DNA of 64,000 nucleotides, taken from contig JAINUG010000053.1 of the NCBI GenBank assembly GCA_029706075.1, positions 124,001 through 188,000 of the forward strand. The letters run 5' to 3'. The notes beneath the pieces are model-generated. The model worked only from the letters and a program-made list of their open reading frames with translations. It searched no databases and had not been told where the DNA came from. Both the position numbers and the translations under genes were made by a program. This document shows, piece after piece, positions 12,280 to 25,100 of this stretch. The stretch's first letter is position 1, and every line of letters starts with the position of its first letter. Source of the DNA: Aldrovandia affinis (lineage: Eukaryota > Chordata > Actinopteri > Notacanthiformes > Halosauridae).

Positions 12280-12433
12280 CTCAAAGCAATAGTCCTGTCC
12301 CAGGATGCTGCTGTGCACAGGCTTGATGACCACTTCCTCCTCCATGCTGAGGTCCAGGGCTTCTACTGCACTGCTGGGGCTGAGCAACGACTCGTGAGAC
12401 CGCGATTCCTTCAGCCTCGGCATCAGATGTGAT
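12280..12433 (-). CDS. dab2ip: dab2ip coding exon: start of PH domain, with internal start codon
   Basis: An exon of 154 bases, with acceptor tttcccgtcctgcag/ATCACATCTG and donor TTTGAG/gtaacc. The first base completes a codon split with the preceding exon; 51 codons follow: SHL, then [20 protein letters not shown], then [18 protein letters not shown]... DYCFE. The segment is close to invariant in DAB2IP. From memory of the family, the long form reads through Ser-His-Leu-Met from an upstream N-terminal exon, whereas a shorter isoform starts at the Met at 12421-12423. Both readings are open here. The serine-rich stretch [11 protein letters not shown] is a low-complexity lead-in, and VVIKPVHSS... 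QDYCFEV is the first part of the PH fold. The N-terminal exon of the long form was looked for in the minus strand and not seen. Confidence 0.97.
12421..12423 (-). promoter_or_regulatory. dab2ip: Candidate start codon of a short dab2ip isoform
   Basis: The ATG of Met-Pro-Arg-Leu-Lys lies ten bases inside the exon. It would be the first in-frame start if the exon is joined to a non-coding leader exon. Joining the candidate leader that ends at 40158 puts that leader's own last ATG out of frame with a stop after five codons (Met-Leu-Asp-His-Ile-stop), so translation of dab2ip would have to begin at this ATG. Known DAB2IP has such a short isoform. Use of this start here is inference. Confidence 0.55.
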
Positions 12434-13469
12434 CTGCAGGACGGGAAAGTGGAGACGCCGTCAAAGCTCCGCACCGACGCCACCTCTCCCCTCCCTCCCC
12501 CTCTCCCTCTCGTGCACACACACGCGACCCTCTTCGCTAATAAACAAGGCGCACAGAGCCTCAATCCTACCTGCGGTATGCTAACCATCCGCATGCGAGG
12601 ACTGCTCTATGGCACGTGCGGAATTCACTGGTCGCTCCAGGGCAAACGAGAGCAGCGTGTCGCAAAACACCTTTTCTGGGTGGGGCTTCTTTGTCAATTC
12701 AATTTGTAATCAGATATGAACCATGCCCGCTCCACATGCATGCAAACAACATATACACTGAAGTGCTGCTGAAATACAATTCTGGATGTTAAATACTGCT
12801 TATGTAGGGACTGTTGTGTTCTGAGGTAGTGAGCAAATGCCACTGTTATACAGACGCTTCATGTCTAAAAAAGCAATATGCATGCAAAGTATGGTACAAA
12901 TTTGACAATGAGAGGTTTGCGCACACGTTATTCAAATGACCCAAAATAGCCGCATATCTTCAAGTTGCTGTCGTTTATAAAGCTTGGGAGTTTGGGCCAC
13001 TTTGTTGAGTGGGTAAGATTAGTCGCCGTGCAAACACCGTTGGGGGCAGACCTGAAAGACACCCACACAGCTGATAGAAGTGGCAGCCCTCGCCCTCTAC
13101 CCGCTCCCCAAGCCTCTCAAATCTTGGGTTTGAACATGCGGCCCGCCTCGACTCCGGGGCTGCGCTTTCCTTGCACCTCATCTTCAAAAAGCCGCCAATC
13201 CCTTTTCGAGGGTCACGCTCATCCCTCTTTCGGAAAAAGGTTTTGATATTGCCGGTTCTTTCTTTGATCCGCTGTTGTGAAGCGCACCAACAAGAGAGAC
13301 CTGCTACCAGGAAGGCAGCAATGCTGCCACGCGTGGCCAATGGCATCAGTTCTACGGGAAGAGCACCGCATCGTAAACGAGCATAGGGCCCAGCTAAATC
13401 GGCCGACTGCAGTCTACCTGTGCTAGCTGCACAAGTGATGCAGCTCAGCTAGTGGATTGCTAAGTGGAA
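12434..13469. other. Start of the large upstream dab2ip intron
   Basis: Directly upstream of the acceptor. Pyrimidine-rich next to the exon, otherwise nothing recognised. Confidence 0.8.
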
Positions 13470-13745
13470 GGAAGCATCGGCTGGCTTCACGCAATTTGAA
13501 AGACGCATATGCTAGTCGAGCTGGCAAGTGGAGGGTTGCTGGTTCAAATCCCAGTAAGGCGAACGAAAAACGATGAACTGGAAACCAGAGGGATGCCAGT
13601 TCACTTCCTGGGGCATTGCCCTTGAGCAAAGCACTGAACCCCTAACTGCTCCAGGGGCGTCGTACTACGAGTGACCCTGCACTCAGACCTCTCTAATGGT
13701 GTGTATGCGAAAAGATCAATTCCAATTGCCTGGTGTAAAACACTG
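13470..13745 (+). mobile_element. tRNA-derived SINE, apparently with two B-box-like heads
   Basis: A B box GGTTCAAATCC at about 13540 is followed about 57 bp later by a second, decayed head (gagggatgccagttcacttcc). Next comes the widespread fish SINE body 'cccttgagcaaagcactgaa', 'cccctaactgctccaggggc' and 'gtgtgtatgcgaaaag'. No target duplication was identified. Confidence 0.75.
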
Positions 13746-15049
13746 TGTGTAACATGGCCTGATAAAGATTATATTATATAGTGTGCTCTCTCCCAAAGTA
13801 GCAGCAACAGAAAGAGCGAACAAATACAACTGGACGTTCCAAAGTGTGGGGAAATGTCAAAAATAAACGATAAACCGATGTTAATAAAGTAATAAATGGC
13901 CGCACGGATGAAGACCACAGTAATACAGGGATGGGACTGGCACAATGATCTCGGCCACATCAAATCAGAGCTGATGGCACTAGGCATACTGCTATTCAGC
14001 TGTGACCTTAAGGTCAAGGTTCATGGTACCAGATATACCAAACTCAGCTTAAGCTGGGAGTAAACTGGATGCAACTGAGTGATGGCGCCCCCTCCATCGC
14101 TCACTGTTAAGACACGCATTTCTCTGGACAGCATTTCACAGGAAAATCACTTAATTTCTCAATAAATTCCATGACCTACAGCTTTTTATTGACTCCAAAA
14201 CACAGGCTAGTCTACCATCTCTTCTCCACAATGAATGCCTTCCAATTAGTCCCAATGGGCAATGCTTATTTGTTGTTATTGCTCAGAAGGGGCTGGCTTA
14301 ATTTCTTCCTTGGACAGGAGTCGTTCCAAATGACGCCACTGCACAATAAAAGACATTTGACCAAACACGACTGCTTGGAGGTCAGTTTTAGCAGAAAATC
14401 AGCCATGTTGATTCAGGCTAGGTATTTTTCTTTCCACATGGTTGCACGCTCAACGAATGGATGCGGAGCTCTGTGGGCATAACATACAGCGCAAGACAAT
14501 ATCTTAAAGTGAGTTACCAACCATACGGTTGGAACATGTTTTAATGAACTTGCGTGCTCTGAGACCTGGAACAAATTAATTGTCACTGGGCATCAATAAT
14601 TGCTTCATATACTATGGTAGGGGCATTAGTAGCACATACAATACAAACATGGTACAGTGCCTGCTTTATCTTTCATACATTTATTCTATCAGGTTATTGC
14701 ATTATGACCTAGTTACACTAACTGCTACTAAATTGCAAACAGTTTTAAATTCAATTTAAGTGTGATTTATCCAAATAAATATGTAAGCCACTATCTAACT
14801 TTAATATCACCAACTGCTTTATTGCTCATTTAAGTGTTAACCTTGCAAAACATGTGAATAATTGCTGTGGTTTTTAAAGTTCAATGACGATCAAATTATA
14901 AATGCAGCTAGCCAACTAGAATATTCCTTTGGTGAAGAAATGCAGTAAACAATCAAAAATGAAAATGAAAATGAAGAACAAAAATGGACCTAAAAAGACA
15001 TGTTCATGAATATAAGCTTTTGAACCAAACAGCTTGGTCCTCACGTTCA

Positions 15050-15460
15050 CCGCCTGTTTGGCAAAACTGGCTACGGCTGGTCTGGCGTGACCAACCGGCC
15101 GCTTGCCCCACCCCCTCTCTCTGATTGCACGGCGCTGTCACTGCTGGGAAACGCGGGATGCAACCCAAACACACACCAGAGGGAGGACTGCCTGTCAGAT
15201 GCCGCATTTCTGGAGCTTCTGGCAAATTACAGAGCACAGCTGCAGGGAGAGAAGGGGAGGGGAAGCCGCTCTCTGATTGGCCGCCGAGAAACCAGGCAGA
15301 AGAAGAGCGGAGCGGTGAGGTTCGGAGCTGCTGGCGGAGCCAGAGGATAGAGCGGGGGCCCTCGGAGGATGCGGCGTCGGCCTGCCTGCCCATCTCCGAC
15401 ACGGCTCGAGTGAACAGGGAGCAACGCCGTCAACATCGCCGACCTGAACAGCACTGACAG
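15050..15460. promoter_or_regulatory. CpG-rich block with CCAAT box; possible internal promoter
   Basis: A GC-rich island in otherwise AT-rich intron, 2.6 kb upstream of the 12280-12433 exon. It holds a CCAAT box (minus strand at 15276-15280, as ggccaatcagag) and many CpGs around 15260-15440. Candidate donors occur on both strands (plus: GGAGCG/gtgagg near 15310; minus: CAGGCG/gtgaac near 15045), so a bidirectional promoter is possible. No coding exon is recognised. It might drive the short dab2ip isoform; that is inference from position and base composition only. Confidence 0.3.
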
Positions 15461-16904
15461 CAAAACTGGAGGGAGCGACTGTCAGAGAGGTCTGCGAACA
15501 AAGGAAGCTTCACTAAAAGCGCACAGAATTCGGATTTATTATCTCTGTCTTCAACAGTTACCCTCGTGGCAGCTAAAGTATATTCGCATCCCCCCGCACT
15601 CCCTCCCAAAGGTTATTTCATGCGAAACGGTGACAGATAAAACTATTTAATTTCAGTACAATGCTGAAAATGCCTATGACTCAATGACATAGCAGCCTAT
15701 GTTTATACATTTGAAATAGCAGACATTCCATTAATGATTTTAAGATTCTTCATCAAGCCAACATTTGTGACTGCATTACCAATAATTTAAACCAATAAAC
15801 TTGCCCTAGTAGAACATTTTTATGTATGTACCTGTACATTATACTGGCAACAAATGTTGCAAATACTGTGGAACAATTTTTTTGTTAACCCCTTCATTCA
15901 GATTGGTATACTAAATAATACTTAGGGAATCCAGGTATGTGCAACACAGATGTATGAAAACCAATGGCAATCACATATGGGTGAGTACAAGCATATTTTA
16001 TTATGAATCAATACACACAAATAATTTCAGGATAATGTCAAATTAAATTGCTACTTTCACTGATTGGGTAATAAAAACGTAGTATCAGAATATAATATTC
16101 TTTGTTCATTTATTAAAATTGATGTGCTTAGCCGACCCCCTGATCCAAGTGGACCCATCTTCACTTAATATTCATGATTTATATAACTAGATATTTACTG
16201 ATGGAGATCAAGTTGAATACCATGCACAACAGCAGCACCTTGCACTAACCCAGATCCTTGACCACGGCACCAATCGCCTCAGTAAATCTCAGTATCGAAT
16301 AACATGCAAAATACAAGTTATGTATGTCCCCCAGGAGGAAGACAAAGCAAGTAAGTTATGTAATATCATTATGAAATTATACAATTTAACAAACCACTAG
16401 GCGAAACTGATGAAAATGCAGATTAGGGCGTCCACAATTAACTGCAGAATTAAAAAAATAAGTCGGGTGATTAGGTTGCTTGTCTCAGCAACTTTTCGTA
16501 ATGCAGCTTGCATAATGCAAATGCACACCTTGTTCAGGAATTTGTTTTGATCTCAAACTCCTGATAATAATCATAGCCATGGATATCATATTTAAGAGCA
16601 ATTAATACCGTCACTCCCATAAACCCAATTAAAGAGTGTGGCATAATGTAGCCGTCTAGCACAGAAGCAAGTGAAATCCCCTGGGAGACTAATCTCTTCG
16701 TAATTGGCATTCTCTAAAAGGTGGCATGCTGGCTCCCCTAAAGAACAGCTCATCTACTGGCTATCAGTGTGACAGGGAACAGCTGTTAGCTAAAACTAAC
16801 TTTGGTTTCAACACCAACCTTTTAAAAAATAAGAAGAGTATTGAGAACAGGGTTTACAGACACTACAGTTTGCAGGCACTTTGCGCTGGATCTAAACAGT
16901 GACT

Positions 16905-17080
16905 GAATCCACACAGGACAGAGGAAGGGTGGCCGTGGCACCAAACCTGTAACTGTGAGGTTGTGGGTTCAAGACCCATGGAGCACACCGGCTCTGTACT
17001 ATTGAAAAGGGTGCTTGGTAAAGCGCCAATTCTCTCCAATACAACCAAGCAGCTGTATGAATGTAAAGACTTGAAATATT
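16905..17080 (+). mobile_element. tRNA-derived SINE
   Basis: B box GGTTCAAGACC at about 16967, then 'aagggtgcttggtaaagc', 'ctccaatacaacc' and an end resembling 'cagctgtatgaatgtaaa', which is typical of teleost SINEs whose 3' part reads cagctgtataaatg. Confidence 0.7.
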
Positions 17081-18781
17081 CGATCATTATCATATCTCGG
17101 TCATTTCCCTCCATTATTCTCTGCATCTCCCACTCATCTCCCATTGAATCTTCACAGCACGCAAATCTGAGAATAAATTAATTCTTGGATTTTTAAAAAG
17201 AACCAAATGTGTACCGAGATAGCAATGTCGTATTAAGTGCAATAAAAAAAAAGTCCTTCCTTGTTCTTATACTTTTTATCTAAGGAGAGAGGTAGTTAAG
17301 TCTCTCTCTTTACTGCCGATGCCGGGATGGGGAGGGGGTGAGAGTGAGATAATTAAGCACTGCCTGTGAGGCAAGCAAGGCCACAGGTCTCCTGTCCCTT
17401 ATCAGTCTCCTCTGCTCGCGGCTCGCCCTCCATGAATTAAAGATGACCTCACTTCCTGTGTCCGAACGCCAGCCCTTGAAGTCCCCGGGTGGGCCACTCC
17501 GCCAGGCCTCCAACGGGCCTGACTGCCAATGAAGACGCGGAGTCGGACTGGCCGTGGTAAACAACTCCTTTTTTGAGAAGATTCAGGCTCAGACACGATA
17601 CGGGGAGGAAAGCCTGGGGCCAGCTCGTAGGAGGCGGACTGAAGCAACTCCAACGGGGTGTGTGGTTTGTGAAGTGACGGGTTGCATCAGAAAAAAACAG
17701 CTCCCCGCTCTCCAAACAAACAAAGAAGACTGCGCCGAACCAAAGTCTGACCAGGAAAACAGTGCGCCCGAAGCAGACGCAGAGAGGCGAAGATCACACT
17801 TTTAGACTGAAGAGCTACAGATTTCCACCACCGAAACTCACGAGGCAAAGCAGGGCGAGTGAATTTGTATTGCATACATGCCCGACTTCTTGACGGGCGT
17901 TTGTTATTTGTATACGTTTACACCCTGATTTATACACTGTCTGACATTCTCTGGGATGCGCGTGCCACTCAGGGGCTCCTGTGCTGACGGAGGAGGGAGC
18001 GGATGACATGATGGAGTGCAAAAGAGCAGGTCGTCCACTCCCTGCTGGAGGCCAAGCCTACACTCAACTCTAATGCATCTTCCCAGCACAGCTAATTAAA
18101 TTGGACTTAAATCTCAATCCGCGCGGGCCAGGTTTCAGAGCCTCTGCTGAGCTGAGCCATCACCGCCCGTTCCTCCTTTTCCAGATAGATAGTCGGAGCG
18201 GGTCAATGGGCAGGTGAGTGGAGAGTGGAGGGAGGGCACGGGGATAACATCTGCCAGTGTATCAGGCAGGAAACATGCGGTCACGTAGCATGTACGGGCT
18301 CAGTCGACCAATCAGAGGAATCCGAGGATTAGAGAGGGGGAAATGGGGAATGCAGGCGAGGAGCGGTGTACAAGCTTGGGCAGCATGTTCGTACAGGCGT
18401 CTGAAGGGCATGGAATGTGTCTTGTGGAATTTGGTCATGTTTTTTATACTTCAGAGTTTAAGCGGAGTGTCTGGAAACTTCCAGTTTTTCCACCATCCCA
18501 TAATAAAAGACACTACTTTCCCGGATCCTGCAACAGTTTCCTATGAATCGAGGAAAAGGACCTTTAACACAGTTGAGTATTTTAAAGGATCGCACAGAGG
18601 CAGTCATCTTTGAAAGCAACATCTGGTATATGTTACAGCTCTAGTTCAAACTGGACTAACGGGGGATGAGAGAAGAAACGAGAAAAGTTAAATAATTAGA
18701 TAAGCACTGACCTTCTCTCCATTAATCCCTCTGCAGGGATTCTTAAAAGGCCTGCAAATTCCTAAACCTGACTTAATTGCA

Positions 18782-18857
18782 AAAAGATAACCTCTAGATG
18801 TGCACACGTCTAGGACATAAAAGATAACCTCTAGATGTACACACACGTCTAGGACAC
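18782..18857 (+). repeat. Two tandem 37-39 bp units with a quasi-palindrome
   Basis: 'aaaagataacctctagatgt' followed by a cacacgtctaggac segment, twice. Each unit contains CTAGATGTGCACACGTCTAG or a near variant, which can fold on itself. Confidence 0.8.
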
Positions 18858-19994
18858 ACGCACACACAAACACCACCAAGACCCCTGCCCTAAATCTCAT
18901 CCATATAATCCAACAACAATGACTGGAATTGACTCCCTCGCCTCCATGGTGCCATTTGTGAGCTGAAATAGCCATGGCTCTATATTCAATATATCGGCAA
19001 ATCAAGTGGAGAGGGATTGCATTGTCCTAGCGTGCTGTGCACTTCAAGATGGCTGACACAGCTTGTTAACGTGATGCATCACCTCGGCGTTCATGAGGAA
19101 CTGGTCACACAGAAAAGTAAAACGCCACCAGTCAAAGATCAACATTAATGTACACCATCCATTACACTGCCCACTCAGAGAAAGGCAGGAAGACTGATGA
19201 GAAACAGTAAGACACTTTCAGATACCGCCGTCCTGAAGCAAACCGCTTCACTGCACTTAAGCTTCCATTTCCTATTATTCAGAAACGGTGGCTAAGTCAT
19301 CAAATGAACTCCAGCGCAGTGTTTTATGTAGACTTGTTTGTAAATGATGATGCTTCCCCCTACATGTCCTTTACAATTCCATGCCTGCCCACCCCCACCC
19401 CCATATTCTTAATCAATATGTAACCTACAGTGGGGTTGAGATGGTACTCTGGAATGTATTTTTGTCTCAAGTCGTCTGAATTCCATTCGCTGCTTGTTTG
19501 AGCTATGGAGCCAGCAACGGCTGGGTATTTTGTACTCTGAATCCTACCAGCACTACCAATCTTTTGAAAGATTCTTATCTGTAGTAAACCTTCTGTATTA
19601 TTCACAAGGCCAAAATAAAACATGGAAAGTAGTTGTATCCATGTTTCTTGGATTTTCCTTCTACAGTATGAGGTTCCTTTTGGAAAGTTAGGGTGGATCT
19701 GACAGTCAAGGCCTGGAATAAGAGTTGTGAAAAAGCACAACCATGGGAATGTGTATTATATAGCTTAATCTGACAAACAGGCCAACATTCAAATGAGATC
19801 ACGCACACTCGTGTCTCAAATATACATTATCTGAACTATTTTATAATCATGGAGTTTAAACGGCACAAAGGGAGTTTTACATCGGGTGCATTCACCAGGC
19901 GTGAAGGACGTTTTTATCAAAAACACTTAGGGATGAGAAAGTATTAGGGATGAGAAAGAAAGAGAAGCTCCTGATAATTATCCGACAGGCTGAT

Positions 19995-20123
19995 GAGGCA
20001 TCAAAAGGCGGGCCCACTTTCGAAACATGTACCCCTGTTAATGAGTTTTGACACATAGAGGTGCAAAAAAAGGCAGAACCACTTTCAAAAATATATATTC
20101 CAGTTAAAAAGTTTTGACACATA
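19995..20123 (+). repeat. Tandem duplication of about 65 bp
   Basis: Two diverged units, 63 and 66 bp, each ending 'agttttgacacata'. Both lengths are multiples of three, so one minus-strand frame reads a repeated MCQN-LTG motif, but I see no other sign of coding. Confidence 0.75.
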
Positions 20124-21699
20124 GCTTAAAAGTGAAGACAATTAATGGGAGCTGTTGTTCATTGTTCTTCTATTGTCTCTGGCCCGAGTGAAGTTTTTTT
20201 AGTAAATTATTTTATTATGAGTAAGCCTTTTTTATTTTTCACAGCTTTTGCTGACACTATCATTTAAACAGAGGTTATGAATCAATACTCTACTATGGGC
20301 AATACTTATACATATCAGCATGCAGTTCATGTTTTATGTTTCAGGAACAATTTGCCATTCTGGAATTAGTCATTGCACCCATATAAACTGAACCTTTCAC
20401 ATTATGGCCAACATTAATGTTTGTTCATAACGAACTTCAAACGGCAATGTGCTCATCTAGACTATGATTCTTGATTTATACAAACAAAATCACAGATTGC
20501 TCAGGAGGCATATCAGCCAATGCATTTTTCAGTGAGCGCTCTACTGGCACCGGATTGCCTGACCCCCCCACTTATATGGCAAATCTTTCACAAAATGCAA
20601 AAAGAAGCACTTGGGCCTTTTCCTAATAACACAGAACTCCATCATATCAGATCATTCTGAGGAATAGAAAAATATCTTTACGTTTGGCCAGCCGAAGTCG
20701 AGCTGTTAATGGTCTTAAAAAGGCTTAGATTGTTGCTGGGTGCATTTTCCTTATGTTGCATCCTGTTCAGGCCCCACCCAGCCCATATAGAGTTACACAG
20801 TCTCTCTAACCCTGCACGCACCGCAGCCCCAGCCAAGGCGGAAAGCACCGTCACCAGTCGGTTATTCCTCTCCACGGGAGTGAGGCTCTGAGACAGGGAT
20901 TACCCTTCCCCTGCAGTTTTGTACATCTGCCGCACCCTGAAGTAGAGGAAAGTTATTACGAGGGACCTGTGTGGAGACATCTACACTATTACAATGGCTG
21001 CAGTTACACTTATGTGGAGACGCCAATGGTCGCAGTAAAACAGAATCCACGAGGACCATCAGGACCACCAATCACGACCCCTGAGCCCACGTACAACAGT
21101 GCTGTTGAATAGTTTATTGCGGACGATACAAAGCCTCCCCCGTATTCCCTTGCCATCAATTCGCCCAGAAGCTTAATTGTGAAGGACTGCTGGCCAAGTT
21201 CCCATGAAAGACCCTCCAGCTCAAGCAAAGCAGAATGTACAGTCAGGCAAAACCAATGGATACATGCGGCCATACAGTACGACTGGGGTAAATGGGTTGA
21301 ATTCTGTACTGTATTGGTCTAAATCACCTCACAACGAGAAATACATTTATAATATTATGACTTCAAAATCAATTAAATGTGTGAGCATTTCGCTAGCAAG
21401 GGAAATGCCACAGTTATTATCAGCTGTTAAGAATGCTCAACGTGTTTATCGAGATGGTTCAGTACAGTTAAGCGGCCGTTTTCGCAGTTTAAGCTGTCCC
21501 CCCCCTTCCTCCGCGTTGAATTCCACAGCTTGCTCGGTCGGCAGGGAAATCATCCAGGCTAAATGCGTAGTAGTCTTAGTGCAGCCGATGTTGACAGTTG
21601 GGCCTCCTTCCTAAACAGCTTTACTGTGGGCTAAAGCCACTCCTGTTCGGTGTTGACACAGTCCTTGCTTTTAATGCGTCCGGGAGATCAATAAACACT

Positions 21700-22110
21700 T
21701 CATAACGGCCATTCAATCTGCGGCCCGCGGCGCATCCGCCTCGGACTGACCTTGTCAGCACCATTACAGACTCGGTAGAAGCCCAAAGACCCAAATGGGG
21801 CGGTTATGTGAGCGCAGAGGCGAGTAATCGCGTGGCGCCAACCATGGGCGGCACATCACGAGGAGGGGTTGGGGAGTCACCTCCGCGACCCTCTTAAATC
21901 GGGGGGGAGGGGGAGGAGAGGGCAGTCAGAGCGCCACCATGTCTCGTCAGTTTGGGCCCTTTTCCTTGAGCGCGTGCGTGTGTTTGAGCCGAGCCGCACG
22001 CCGAAAGAATCAAACGTGGCACGCTCTCCGAAAACCACCGCATTTGGAAATAAGCAGGATTCCTGGGCGAGAGAACCGGTGAAATGCTCAGAAATGTGGA
22101 TATAATTGGG
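21700..22110. promoter_or_regulatory. CpG-rich block
   Basis: CpG-rich run (gcggcccgcggcgcatccgc near 21720; further CpGs to 22080) inside AT-rich intron. No exon or splice pattern fits dab2ip. Confidence 0.2.
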
Positions 22111-25100
22111 ACAGCTTCAGCAGGCTCGGCGGCTGACAGTTCACGCATGGGAGCTGCCCACACAGAACCGTAATATCGTGATAAGTCTCTGCAGTATGTT
22201 GTACGGAGCGCCGCGCTGCTGACTGACAATGCAGGACAACAAGGAGCTACGTGTTTACAGGCTTCCTGAAAACCGATTGGCTCAAAACACGTTTTAGTCC
22301 ATTTAGTACTAAACATAATGGGCCCCGGAGGGATTTAAAGCTTGCGGCAAAAGAAACGTTTTGCCTCGAAATCGAGTTGGTTTAGTGTTCAGGGTGCTAT
22401 GAGCCATGTACAAAACAGCCAGCTGTCAATTCCTGCATCTGTCTCAGCACAGTGGGGGAAACCAAACTCTTTACTGGTTTGCATTTCCAGCTCGGGTTGC
22501 TCTGGAACCGCCTGCAGTAACAAACACAGAATGCAAACCTTCTGTTGTTGGGATGTGGCCTCGCCCTAATAGGACCGGTCACAATGCACAATTCACTGTT
22601 CCTCTGAATGTACATTTAAATTGTTTGATTGGCACCTGCTAAAAAAAAATTTGGTCTGAATCGGTTGCTCATTTAAAAAATGAGCCCATAGAACTAGAAT
22701 CATGCTCACCCTGAACCAACCATAAGCAGTTTGCTAATGGTGCCATAGCGGTTAGCACACACACACCAACAAGCTGCTAAAAAGAAGAAGGGGACAGGAA
22801 AGAAGCTGGTTCTGGTTCAGTAGGGAGGGGGGGGGAGGGAGGGAGAGAGAGAATTTACATGACTAGAAAAACTGCAATGTAGGTAAACCGCTTTGGAACA
22901 GAGCATTTTCAGGAAATTTGTTGGAACAGGAAATTTTCCTAAATGTACACAATGTCATTCCTGTGATGGGACCACCTCCTTACTGTGTCAGGAGGATGTT
23001 TAATGGCCGGATGGGAGACACAAAGCGTGAGTAAAATCTGCAAGGCCTGCAGGTAGCCGAACCAGAAATAACAAGGCCCTGACGACACGGAGAACAATAT
23101 GACCCTTTTGAGATCGGCACAGCAGACGCCAGGTAGATCAGTTATCAGCTACCATGAGCCAACTTCAGACAGATACAGAAAAAGCCAATTCAGATGGCAG
23201 CGTGGATACTGCGTATGTTTTGGCACATCATGTGGTACAGCGCAGACTGGGAAAGAGGTTGCTCTCTTCTAAACCGAGCCCTTTGTGAACAACGATGTGA
23301 TCCTTGAGAATCAACAGCTGGCCTTAATTCATAATACAATAACAGTGCTGTTATTTGCATCCTGCCATACAAACAACTTCCACTCTGTGTCATCACCCGT
23401 TTGGCCTCTGAACACATAACCGATTCACTGGTGGAGAAGGAAATGGCTCAGTAGGCAGGATTAAACTCAGGCAGACACTGTAACTACATGTTTTTGACAG
23501 TGCCTTGTGTCCCTTCGTGTAATTTTCGTATTGAAAAGGCGATTTGAACAGTGACCTAGTTTTTATCAAAATATTTATTGAATTCTCATTAAAGCCCTTT
23601 TGCATTCATGTCCAAACCTCCAGTCTACTGTAAATCTAGCTATGCTAACTCAATGAACTGTTAAAGAGTATATGAATAACACAACTTCAGAATGAATATA
23701 TATGAAATAATAGTAATTTGGTCAAATTCTTCACGACTCCACAATAAATAAGTAGTTGACGGACACACCTTTACTTCCTAGCAATTCTCTGATGGTCTTC
23801 TTATAGAGTTATGACGGTCTCAACAATTGCTTCTACAGCTACGGTTAACAACCCCTCACCGTTCCTAGTATCTTACTCAAACAAAGAAATAATGAAAATA
23901 TTATCAAAGCGTACAGCTACAGTGCGACAAATTACAAAACAAAATTTTGAATTACTTACCCAGTACTACGAGAGGTGCTGTTACACATTATCAGCAAAGT
24001 AAACAAAAATCCCATTTATATTGGAAAGCCATTATATCAGAAGGTTCCTGCAATACAGTTTAATACGTGTCCAGCGACTGTTGAGGAAGATATGTGAATC
24101 ATGTTGGGTCGTCTACAACCTGCCTGAAAGTCTGCATTTTTTGCATCTTAATTTCTTATCCACCTTCATTTGGAGCAGTCATTCCCCCAACGGGCGGCTG
24201 GCAAACCCACTCTTATATTGCCTGTGGCAACCTTTGGGGGGAAAAGTAATTACCAGGTAAAACATCCAATCGCAGGCGATGTGAAACATGGTGTAATAAG
24301 GCCACTTCTCACATGCTGATGAGACATGCCATCACCCCGTTGTCAGAGCCCACCAGATAACCCAATGAAATAGGAGACAGGGGAAATGGCGATTGCAATT
24401 CTTGCTTCATCATTAAAAGTGAAACGAGTTAACAGGTGGATACTGTACTCTAACGTTTATCAACTAAAAATACTAATCATCTGGTCAACCTTCATGCAAG
24501 CTAGTTAGCATAGCTTGCTTCTCTACTTGAACTGCATTCACAGGTAAAGGTATTCTTAAAACACAATTTGCAGAGGAAGCTGTGTAGTTAGGAGTAGTTA
24601 CAGTCAATCCTGTCAGAAACAGGGGTTGTAGACAGGGGTTGTAGAACTAGCAAACTCCCCACTACTACCATAACTCCCACCAAATATCAAGTATGACGGC
24701 TTAGGAATGGAATATTCTATCATTTACATATTCTTGTAAACGAATAAACGTAATTTGCATGTACGTAAATTAAGAGGTATTTGCAACTGTAGAACTCACT
24801 GGGCTTTGTAGGACAAATGTTCTACTCTTTCAGGTAGAAAGTATGTAGACATACTGTATATAAGCATGCCTTTGTTCAATCCAATCTTTCACTTGGAAAG
24901 GTTTGTAAGCATTGGTATTGCACTGTAACACTGAATGATTTTCAATCACTTGAGAGGCCATGTTGTTTCCATTACTTGCATATGTATATATAGTATGTGT
25001 TTGTGTGCGGGTTTTGCCTGCTGTATAATAGCACAGATAAAACCCATATACCGCTTAAAGCTTACAAACAGGATGTGGGTCAGCTTGTGCGACAGTTATT

